Shown here in pieces: positions 50,221 through 59,298 of a stretch of 64,000 nucleotides of DNA (positions are counted from its first letter, which is position 1; every line of letters starts with the position of its first letter). The notes beneath the pieces are model-generated. The model saw only the letters and a program-made list of their open reading frames with translations, had not been told where the DNA came from and ran no database searches. The translations under genes were made by a program, and so were the position numbers. Source of the DNA: Latrodectus hesperus (lineage: Eukaryota; Arthropoda; Arachnida; Araneae; Theridiidae); NCBI GenBank assembly GCA_037975125.1, contig JAJQOW010000179.1:95866-159865 (forward strand), read 5' to 3'.

Positions 50221-51216
50221 CATCGATTATAAGTGCTCTCTGCCCTAAATGCAAGGGCTAGGACATTTTCTGCTGGATCCCAAGTCATGTGGGTCTTGAT
50301 GGCCATGAGAGGGCTGATGCAGCTGCTAAATCTGCATCCGGCCCATCTCTTCCATCCATTCCTTTATTAGATGGCCAAGCTGGCAGCCGAATGGTTAGCG
50401 CTATTGCCTTCGGTTCAACAGTTCGTGGGTTCGAATCCCACCTTGGGCATGGATGTTTGTAGTGGTTCGCAATCCACTTTAAACCGTAAGTACCGGTCTA
50501 ATTAGCCCTCGTGTGCAAAACATGACCGTTGAGCGATAAACAAACCAACCAAACCTTTGTTAGATGTGAGAAGGTGTGTTAAAAAATGTATTCAAGACCT
50601 TTGGCAGGAGTCGTGGAACATGCAGGTCACTTATACATTGCGTGCCATATTTCCATACATCACCACATTAACAGTTTTGCCGTTACGAAGTGCTGATGTT
50701 CATCTGACTCGCCTTCGTATCGGACACACACGTCTCACATACAGACATTTGTTCTTAAACAAGTTAAATCCATGGTGTGAAACGTGTGATAAACCTTAAA
50801 CAATATGCCGTATTTTAATCTCATGTCAAGATTTTAACCATTTACGTTTACACTTTTTTAAAACTGACATTTTAACTTTATTGGATTTATTAGGAAATGC
50901 ACCCCATAGAAACCTATTCGCCTTTTTGAGGGCTATAAGTTTCTTAAATTTTATTTAAATGTATATTTTGAATTTTAAAATATATAGGTTTTAGTTTTCG
51001 CTTTTTATATTTTATAAAAAAATTTTAAAATTATATTTACACTGATTTTTGTTTTTCAAAATTTTAATATTGCGAGTTTTTTTTTTTTTTTTTTTTTGAA
51101 AAAAAATTAATTAGAAAATAAATAAAATAAAAATAAATCAAATATCTTAGACTTGGCGCAGCTTATCCTTTTTGGCCAGAAACCTAGCGCCAGAAAACCC
51201 GAGCAACCAACTAACG
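50221..51216 (+). mobile_element. 5'-truncated LINE fragment carrying a SINE-A
   Basis: Same family as the minus-strand LINE at 24,230-26,100. It starts within RNase H (DIFCWIPSHVGLDGHERADA, with the last catalytic aspartate), is interrupted by SINE-A at 50,374-50,553, and resumes as DVRRCVKKCIQDLWQESWN and LTRLRIGHTRLTYRHL. A C-terminal zinc-knuckle-like CETC follows, with a nonsense codon just after. The 3' UTR ends cctagcgccagaaaacccga, gcaaccaacta. No clean target duplication was identified. Confidence 0.8.
50374..50553 (+). mobile_element. SINE-A, complete, inside the LINE
   Basis: 180 bases from gccaagctggcagccgaatg to acaaaccaaccaaa. Flanked by cctttattagatg (50,361-50,373) and cctttgttagatg (50,554-50,566), one mismatch. 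Removing it and one duplication rejoins the LINE reading frame, which confirms the insertion event. This is one of the least diverged SINE-A copies here. Confidence 0.93.
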
Positions 51217-51700
51217 CTGCCGTAAATGTTCTATTCATGAAGGTGCCATCTAACTATAATTATCAACACGGGAGAATACAGAGGTTGATTGAGCTCTGAA
51301 ATAAATTTTGCTGCTGTTTGCATTTTAGACGTTACAATTGACTTCAATGTCTGACGGTATCTTTAACTTTGTTTTGCAGAACAGTCTTACCGTGCTCTGC
51401 GTATGCTGTGATGAGATTAGACACCATTCTTTACAAACGCCTAAAAGTTCGAATGCTTCGATAACTTGCCTCCAGGTAGACATTCTTTTACAGTCTTTGA
51501 AAATAAGAGGTCGACATTTTCTACCTTTGAGAAAAAATCCAAGACTTATACAGAGCTGGAATAAATCTACCGCATTACTGGAATAATATAAGTATTTTTA
51601 TGCATAAAAAAGTCTTGCAACTTATATAATGCTTCAAAAGCACATTCAGAAATGTCATTTACTTACAGGTGTTTCCATTATTTTGATAACCACCTGTGTA

Positions 51701-52520
51701 TACATTTGAATATATTGAAAATAACAATACTTGGAATGTTTAAACTTTCCGACAAGAAGAAAAGAATTTTCATTTTAGACATTGCTTTCATTTTTAAAGC
51801 AAATTTTACTCTGTAGGATTGCTATTAAAATTGTATGTTATTTGTATACATTACAGTATATAAGTTATTTCTATATTTATGTTTAAAGCAGTTTTTTATG
51901 GAACTAATTTTGAATAAAGGACTCATAATGCCAGTGATAAATTAGTTTTTAAGATGGGTAATATGTATGCTTTTACGAAAACACTCATTTCACACCAGAA
52001 AACCATCTCTACAATTCATTTTAGTTAAATAAATTAAAATGCATTTTTTACTTCAACATTTCATTCGTGTACTCGTGATTATTTAGAAAAATGGTTTAGA
52101 AATTAATTTGAGCTTAAAGCTTTTTATCACAAAAAGAGCAATGTGATTTTCCATCTTTAATAGATATTTTGCATTCATATGGAATTGTGAAAAAAACCCT
52201 AAGTATTTTAAAAATTATTTCGTGTTTAGGATAAGTTTATGAAGATCTGTATCCTAATTTTAATTTCATACCTCACTAAAAATAAAAACTAAAAATTAGA
52301 ATGCAATGAAAATAACGAAAATTCTTGGAATTTTTTGTATTCAAATTGTTGTACGTATTTTTATTCAGTACGCATTTTGATTGCATGCATACATCATGTG
52401 TATCATTTTCCTCTGTGTTTTTCAGTTTCAAAGTTGTATTTATTTATCAACTCATTTTTAGGTGTTAAAGTTGTACAAAGTATAATGATTAAAAAAATCA
52501 GTTTGAAATGAACTACTCAG
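51701..52520. other. AT-rich DNA, nothing recognised
   Basis: No supported gene between the broken Tc1 and the plus-strand mariner. Confidence 0.5.
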
Positions 52521-52523
52521 GTT

Positions 52524-53625
52524 ACGAGGGTTGCTGTTTCTGTTTCTGGCCCTCGCCAACTTTGAGTGTTGCTAGGTGATTGATAAAGTTTCTAAATTGT
52601 ATCTAATAGTTTGAGACTATTAAATATTATTTCATTAGAACGTTTTGCCATTTCTGCATAATATTTTGTCTTCACTAAATTAAAAATTCATCTCGATCAA
52701 ATAATGAAATTAGCTGCTGATTATTTTCTTGTGATTATTTTTTCATAAATTTCAACGCTTATTATTACGACTTGAGTTTCGATCAAATTAATTTATAAAT
52801 CGTTAAAACATTATTCTAGAGCCTTATAAAAAATTAGTAACACGAAATCTCTCGTGGTCGACAGTCGCTTCAAGTCAAATTCCGTGAAGTTCATTCAAAA
52901 TTTGTGTATCGTTAAACATGGATGCTGAGTGTGAAGTGATAAAATAAGACAGTTTTGTGAAATATGAGGCCGAGACATTTATGGGATTTATGTATGATAA
53001 GCATTAAAAGACGTATATGAACAACATTTACCTTTAAAAAATATTTCGCTTGGTGTAAACAAATGTTGAGAAAAAATACGTTTAATAGGCCTCAAAGATT
53101 GTGTAACATTAAAGATGAATCTTGGATCTATGTACAGTACCTTGGGCATGGATGTTTGTAGTGGTTCGGAATCCACTTTAAACAGTAGGTCCCGGTCTAA
53201 TTAGCCCTCGTGTGCAAAAATTGACAGTTGAGCGACAAACAAACTATGTAACAAACTATGTATGCTTGAAACAAAACATAAACCGATTGTGTGAGTTTTC
53301 TAAGAAGAGAAAAAATCCAGGAAAAGTTTGCAGAAGAAGCACATTAAAACGGTTACGTATTTCCACCACATTATTAAATTTTGTAATAGTCTCGTTACAA
53401 CAATACAAAATGTTTAATTCCTACGCGGTACATGACTGTTCTTTTACCCGAAATCATCGGAGAAAAAAAAAGAGCAGAAGAGAGGCGAATTAATTCTTCG
53501 TGGCAATTCGAAATCCCGCATTGATTCAAACAAAGGACGTTTTGATCATATAAATAAACATCGAGCTGTGATGGGCGATCCACTACACAGACCTGATTTT
53601 GCCTGATTGTTCGGACATAATTTTG
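52524..53625 (+). pseudogene. mariner relic split by a SINE-A piece
   Basis: A possible left end reads ttacgagggttgctgtttct. From about 53,040 the plus strand, with frame changes, gives WCKQMLRKN and DESWIYVY, i.e. the region of the first catalytic aspartate of mariner transposases. A SINE-A fragment follows. The reading then resumes as CETKHKPIV and EEKKSRK..., and near 53,560 as nucleotides for IEL.MG.P followed by a degraded PDF motif, the site of the last catalytic aspartate. Stops and indels throughout. The right terminal repeat was not found. The identity is by block order and spacing. Confidence 0.6.
53139..53247 (+). mobile_element. SINE-A, 5'-truncated, inside mariner
   Basis: Begins at accttgggcatggatgtttg, after the B box, and ends ttgagcgacaaacaaac. 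ctatgta is present on both sides (53,128-53,134 and just after the tail), a weak target duplication. The tail region repeats aacaaactatgta twice. Confidence 0.8.
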
Positions 53626-56263
53626 CTTATTTTTATGTATTTCAACTTACCAAAAAAAATTTACATTGTCATTGATTGTCGACATTCAAAGAAGCTGTTG
53701 TTACAAAGAATGATTTGATAACAATAACACACGCCCATTTCGATTGCAAATATTTGTTTCATTTTCATTATTAGGCCAGAAATATGAATATCAATTATCA
53801 GTAATAAAATGAAAATTAAATATAGGAATATGTGACTAAAAAATATTCTAAAACCGAAATCAATTTTGTAGAATTTCGAAAAACTGAACATTTCATTTGA
53901 TATTATATAAAACACAAAATGTTAATAACGAAATCAGAATGTCATAATTTTCTACACTTCATGAAATTCTAAAATAAAAATGTTATTTCAATTTTAATTT
54001 AAAATTAAATATTTCAAGATTATATATTTTATCATTAAATTATTTGTTGTGATACTATACATATATTACCGATGTATAAAAAAAATTAGCCGTTCCATCA
54101 AAAAATATGATTGAGGTGTAACAAATAAATCAAAAATGTGCAATCAACACAAATGCCTATTTTACTCCACTTTTAGTACACATTATTTTGTTGATGTAAT
54201 AATGAACTCTACGAATGTGTTTCACCCTAAGTGTGTGGGAAGTATGGGGGGGGGAGTGACGATAGCCTTACGTAACATAGCCTCATCTTAATGCCTTTTT
54301 CTTATCTAATATTCAGATGCTGATTATTTTTCTTTTTTAATTAATTGGTTCTGGCAGTTCTCGACCCTCCTATTCTTTGTAAATGGCTCTTCTGTAATGT
54401 GCATATTAAGTCTATTAACTTCGTAGAATGAATGCATAGAAGTTTTGTTGTGCTTACTGTAACTGTTTTGAAAGAAAGTTCCCAGGTTCGATGCCAGGCA
54501 TTTTTGAGCAACAACAAATGGAAGTTTCGTTTGTTTTCTGCATTCTCATCTATAGTATTAGCTTTCATTTTCTTTGAAAGCTTTGTTAGTTATATCCACT
54601 GCAGTGGTGTTCAGGAGTTTGGTTTCCTCGCGACTGTGAATATGCAGTTTACTAATTGTGAACCCGGTAGATATTACAATTGCAACAATCGTAGGCCATT
54701 GGGTTGTTCACTACTTGCTGTCCAAGTATCTCTTTTAATGTGTGTATTGAAATAAAATCAAGTACGAAGGTTTAATTCCTCTGAAGTTAATGCTTTGTTT
54801 TAAATCTTGTTTTTAATTTGTTTTGCTCTTGTTTTTAATTTAATATTCAATGAAAAGATCTGGATATTCCTTCCTGAGTATATTATCTTTTCTAAAATTG
54901 TTTTTTATTTGATTGCTGGTAAATTAGAATTATATATCCCAGTTGCTAATTCTGTAACCTATATTGGAAATTCTATAAAATCATATTGTATAAATTCTAT
55001 TTGAACTGATATTCTCGCCAGTAAGTGAATAATTGTTAGGAGAAAATATTATGCGCTTTGTTGCTTATATTCTCCAGAAAAGATTCCGTGTCAATAATTC
55101 CCGCTAATTTTCATGGCAAATTTGTGGTAATGTAATAAAAATATAATGAGCTAGTGAATTGTATTGCATAACTCATGAGTGCCAATTTTTGAAAATTAAC
55201 AATCCGCTTTATATTGCTTAAAATCCATTTAGAAATCTATTGATGAAGAAATTGGAAATTTGATTAACTTAATAGTTTAAATGTAACTGCTTTTTAAAGT
55301 CAAAGAGGAAAATAGTTATTAATATGAATTCATTATGTGGCATACAGTTATTCAAACAACTTATTTAAATAATCAACGGTGTGAGAAAACTTTCCTCAGG
55401 TTCTGAAAACATTAACATAATCTCCTAGAGAATGTACAATTAAACAATTGTTTCAAAAACAGATTATATAAACTATGAATTTCTATATTAATACATTTCA
55501 TTTTGAAACTAAGCTTTGATTTTTACATTTTTATATAGTGCAAAATTTCGTATTGTGAACTTAAATATCAGTTGTAAGATATTGTTTAAAAATATACAGA
55601 TAGTTATGTTGTTAAAATAAATGCAAATGTTATCGAAACCTATCAATTATGAATCATTGAGTGCTATGCATAGTTACAAAAAGGTTATTGTGGATAAATA
55701 ACTGTTACCTATTGAATAAACTTTGCATTCTGTTTCTCCGCCACATTTTCGTTTGCGGTTGAATTGAGAACAGGTGTTTGAAATTGGAAAAATAGCTTTT
55801 ATCTGGATGTTGATCTTTACCTTAATTAAAACTTTGGTTTTGTTTCAATTTAGAATTTTGATTAACACATTTCTAATTAATTTAAACGTAATTAATGCTG
55901 AGTTACATTAATAATGCGTAATTCAGTGTAAAGTTTCCTATAACACGATGTGATTTAAATGATGTTATTTACATTCTCATAATTTCTTTTGTGCGAGAGA
56001 AAAGCGATTGAAAATATGGGTATTTGTGTATTATTCTGTAGACCTTCACCTTAAGAATAAGTCATTGAGTTTTGCAAATTTTAATAATTATTTTTCGAAA
56101 TATGAAGAAAAAGAGTAGTTTACTTATATCTCAGCACCATATAAAATACAAGTAGATAAAACTTTATTTGTATTTTATGAGGTGCATCATTAACGACATT
56201 TAGTTTTTCACAGATATATTCGATGGGATAATGCGCAAGTACCAAAGAAAGATGGATAGCAAT
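53626..56263. other. AT-rich DNA, nothing firmly recognised
   Basis: A B-box-like cccaggttcgatgcc at 54,480-54,495 may mark another tRNA-derived SINE. A G run lies near 54,247. The open frame at 54,432-54,755 shows no domain and overlaps this block. No supported gene. Confidence 0.45.
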
Positions 56264-57545
56264 TATCACATTTTCTTCTGATTTCTGTTTTTTATTAAGA
56301 TATACATACAGGGGAATAAAATGCCATTGTAAAATTAATTTTACTAAATAAATTGTTTTTGACATTTTATTATAGTTTAATTACAAATTAATATCTCAAG
56401 TTTTTTTCCCCTCCAAAGAGCCGAGCTGGCAGCCGAATGGTTAGCGCTCTTACCTTCGGTTCAACAGTTCGTGGGTTCGAATCCCACCTTGGGCATGGAT
56501 GTTTGTAGTGGTTCGGAATCCACTTTAAACCGTAAGTCCCGGTCTAATTAGCCTTCGTGTGCAAAAAATGACCGTTGAGCGACAAACAAACCAAGACAAT
56601 CCAAACAAAAATCCCCTCCAAAGTCCAAATTAAAAATATTTTCAATTCAAATTAAAAATTGTTTAAAAAATTTATTACACATGAATTGTTTTAATAAGTT
56701 TGGATGTAAATAAATTTCAATTTAAAAAGTGCAGAATTAAAAATTTTGATATTTAGTATGTGTACATTGTCTGTTTTTTAAACTAAATATTCTAAATATA
56801 TTTAGCTTCTGATTTATCTTATAGGATATGACACACACACACATACACATAATGAGAAAATTTATAAATAATTCATAAATTTCTTCAACTATATGTATAA
56901 AAGATTTAAAGATACTCAATATGACATTTCTTTCTGATTTCTGTATTTTAATAAAGATATTATAAATATAAATGAGAATAAAATACCATGTATAAAAAAC
57001 TGAAGGTGAAACTATATACATTTTTTTCATTAAATATACCAAACAAAATATTTATAAATTATCATTTTACCATGCTTACATGACAAATGTCTGGATTATT
57101 ATTTCAAGTAGTATTTTTCTCCTATTCAGTTTATCATGCTCAAATCACAAAACAATATATTTTATCTTTGGTTTAATCATAAATTTATTATCTCAAATTG
57201 TTTTTCTTAAGTTTAATTTAAATTTGTCTCATGTTTAATTAAAAAGAGTTTATTTTTTGCATATATCAGTTGTTTTAACAAACTTCAATTAAAAAACTGC
57301 AGAATTAAAATATTTTTTAAATTTAGTGTATAGATTGTCTTATCTTTTAAATTAAAAATTTTTCTAAGATAAATCACAGGCTTCCAATTCAATAAGTATC
57401 TGTAATTCGATTCAAAGTATAACTACTTTACTTGAGAAAAATAAATTAGTTTTTATAAATTGGAGGGAATTTATAAATAACGCATAATTTAATAAATGTT
57501 TCAGTTTCATGAACAAAAGATTTTAGGAGAAACTTAGTATTTTAT
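56264..57545. repeat. Tandem duplication, one copy with a SINE
   Basis: Unit 1 (56,264-56,921) and unit 2 (56,922-57,545) share, in order, acatttctttctgatttctg, the aaataccatgta/aaatgccattgta block, taatatctcaa/tattatctcaaatt, ctgcagaattaaaa/gtgcagaattaaaa, ttagtNtgtNtaNattgtct and aatttataaataa. Unit 1 contains SINE-A (56,419-56,612); unit 2 lacks it at the matching place. The similarity of the minus-strand open frames at 56,120 and 56,737 comes from this duplication. Confidence 0.65.
56419..56612 (+). mobile_element. SINE-A, complete, with target duplication
   Basis: Head gccgagctggcagccgaatg, then ccttcggttcaacagttcgt, B box gggttcgaatcccacc, body and tail gagcgacaaacaaaccaaga. Flanked by the exact 11-base duplication cccctccaaag (56,408-56,418 and 56,613-56,623). 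Among the best preserved copies. Confidence 0.95.
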
Positions 57546-58022
57546 AAGAGAAAAATATGATAAGTTTTAGATAGGTAAGTTAAAAAAATGAGTTAAAATA
57601 TTCAAAAAGATAAGCTTGCGAAACAGATAAATTAATCGCATTATTTACATTGCCAAGTCAGCGAATTATAGCCAAAATCTTCTTGGGGCCGACGATTGGG
57701 GGCATCTCGTGACACTATAGTATAGTTATAATGCACTGTTGCGATTTTTACGCTTTTATCGAAAGGCTGCTTATCGATTTACATTGGAAGTGGATGAAAG
57801 AGTTTCAACTTCAATATTTACAAACAGTGTAACTAAAGGGAACTTTCAACTGCTCATTAACTCATTCGATTTTTTTTTATTCATCAAAACTAGATTTCGT
57901 TGTTCAGAACAGCGTTTTTAACAAAGCAAATTGTATTCATCGCTGAAAATACTAAATAACGTTTTTTTTTTTTTTTTTTTTTGCTAAATTACAGATTTCT
58001 TCGAAATCTGAGGTAACATTTT
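57546..58022. other. Unassigned DNA left of the gypsy element
   Basis: Includes a less AT-rich stretch (57,655-57,860) with an open frame at 57,739-57,921 that I cannot assign, and a T run of about 21 at 57,962. Confidence 0.4.
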
Positions 58023-58027
58023 CTATT

Positions 58028-58365
58028 TGTAGTGGTCCCGCTGCAAAATGTAAACAAACACCAAAAAGGTAAACAACGCGGATGAATACAAGGCACGCGG
58101 TGTGAGAATAAATTTTCTTACCAGATAGGTGTGAATAGGCAAAGGCGCTTCTCACCAGTCTGCTCTCCACGGAGGAATGGAGCGTTAGCAGCGGAACACT
58201 CGCTACTGATATTTTATGTTCGTCAAGTCTTGTTTTCAATGTTCTACTTATGCGAAATCTTATTTTAATTTAATTGTATTTTTATGTAACATTAATAATT
58301 AAATAGTTATGTCTGGATTCAACATCTTTCATTTTTATTATTTTTAACCATCGACATATACTATA
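58028..58365 (+). repeat. Left LTR (338 bp)
   Basis: Begins tgtagtggtcccgctgcaaa and ends catatactata, so termini are TG...TA rather than TG...CA. Contains aataaa at 58,109. Would hold promoter and polyadenylation signals. By eye I find no difference from the right LTR. Confidence 0.95.
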
Positions 58366-58367
58366 AA

Positions 58368-58381
58368 TGGTGACTTTGGAC
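58368..58381 (+). other. Primer-binding site
   Basis: tggtgactttggac, two bases after the left LTR. The TGG pairs with a tRNA CCA end. The first seven bases (TGGTGAC) fit the acceptor end of many animal tRNA-Trp genes, the primer reported for CsRn1-type elements, but the next bases do not match well. Confidence 0.6.
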
Positions 58382-58542
58382 AATATTTAACACGTGAATC
58401 TTCTGATCGTCGACATTTTGTTTTCGAATTGCATCCATGATACCATGCTTATTCACGAACTTTTAAGTATTTTTCAACTGTTATCATCCCTTGTGGCGCT
58501 GAAATAACATATTATTTTTGGATTTTTACTTAAAAGAACATC

Positions 58543-59298
58543 ATGCCTAACGAAACCGAAAATCAACAGATAGCACGTGTCGCCGTAAAGCTACCGCCAT
58601 TTTGGAGAGCAAATCCGGAGATATGGTTTAAGCAGATGGAAAGCCAATTCACGCTTGCTGGAGTCACTACTGAATTGACAAAATTTCATCACGTTGTCTC
58701 CGCTTTACAACCAGAGGAGTTAGCTGTGGTCGGTGACATCATCCTTAATACACCGGAAGTTAACCCTTTCACCGCTATTAAAAAACGACTATGTGATCAA
58801 TATGCCGATTCGGAATCGCAGCGACTAAGAGACTTAATATCTGGAATGCAACTCGGTGATCGCCGCCCTTCACGACTTCTATTGGAAATGAGAAGCAAGG
58901 CTGGTACGAAAATGAACGATGATCTACTAAAATCTTTATTCTTACAAAGACTTCCGACCCATGTGCAACAAATTTTGGCGATTTCAAACGACAATTTAGA
59001 TAAGCTTGCCGAAATGGCAGATGGAATTATGTCAACAACTACTAGTGTTTCCTCAGTTAACGCCGTCGCAGCTCCCGCAGTTGAGCCAGATTTGCGGACA
59101 ATGTTATGTGAAATAACTACCCGCCTCTCTCGTCTGGAATCCCGTTCACGCGGCCATTCAAGAAACCGCAGTCAACAGCGCTCTACAAGCCGAAATAGAC
59201 AGTCACAGAATCCAACACACTGCTGGTACCACAGGAGATTTCAACAAAAAGCAACTAAATGCCGAGAGCCCTGTTCTTTCCATGCGGAAAACTGCTAG
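58543..59298 (+). CDS. gag: Gag-like protein of gypsy element
   Basis: 251 codons from an ATG at 58,543. It would form the retrotransposon particle and bind element RNA. Residues about 14-50 ([20 protein letters not shown]) are the conserved gag start seen in arthropod gypsy elements. The middle is helical and hydrophilic. Residues about 195-222 are rich in R and S. The end carries the CHCC finger C227, H230, C240, C244. The frame stops at 59,298, overlapping pol by 40 bases in the -1 frame. A shifty-looking G-GAA-AAC lies at 59,286-59,292 inside the overlap; it is close to, but not, a canonical slippery heptamer. Confidence 0.85.
   Translation: MPNETENQQIARVAVKLPPFWRANPEIWFKQMESQFTLAGVTTELTKFHHVVSALQPEELAVVGDIILNTPEVNPFTAIKKRLCDQYADSESQRLRDLISGMQLGDRRPSRLLLEMRSKAGTKMNDDLLKSLFLQRLPTHVQQILAISNDNLDKLAEMADGIMSTTTSVSSVNAVAAPAVEPDLRTMLCEITTRLSRLESRSRGHSRNRSQQRSTSRNRQSQNPTHCWYHRRFQQKATKCREPCSFHAENC

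Larger units (their letters stand above)
49880..51600 (-). pseudogene. Tc1 transposase pseudogene, split by LINE
   Basis: N-terminal part at about 51,600-51,217: TAAKFISELNQPLYSPV and VRWHLHE.NIYG, which match the second DNA-binding segment. It resumes at 50,220 as DVKRRLPGCYTHST, then LLPATGRMHHWNTPPQVYN and GLPPTIKHGGG.SVMIWAG, the stretch between the first and second catalytic aspartates. Stops and frameshifts occur in both parts, and the C-terminal third is not readable. The two halves fit together on either side of the LINE, which is the evidence that the LINE landed in this gene. Confidence 0.7.
49304..51698 (-). mobile_element. Tc1 element broken by SINE-B and LINE insertions
   Basis: The right end (complement cacaggtggttatcaaaata, atggaaacacctg) at 51,698 and a matching left end (gatgtggttatcaaactaac, agaaacactt) at 49,304 sit inside TA dinucleotides. 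Between them the element is interrupted by SINE-B (49,533-49,795, with target duplication) and by a LINE fragment (50,221-51,216) that itself contains a SINE-A. After removing the guests, only about 1.1 kb of Tc1 remains, so it has also lost sequence. Confidence 0.75.

Noticed and set aside
54432..54755. 107-codon open frame with a hydrophobic middle
   Set aside because: No domain, no splice or promoter context, and it overlaps a tRNA-like B box. Probably chance or repeat-derived.
57962..57981. T run as the poly(A) tail of a minus-strand retrocopy
   Set aside because: No gene or SINE body adjoins it and no target duplication was seen.
58028..58239. Minus-strand open frames repeated at 57,952 and 62,455
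   Set aside because: Both lie in the LTRs and are duplicated only because the LTRs are.
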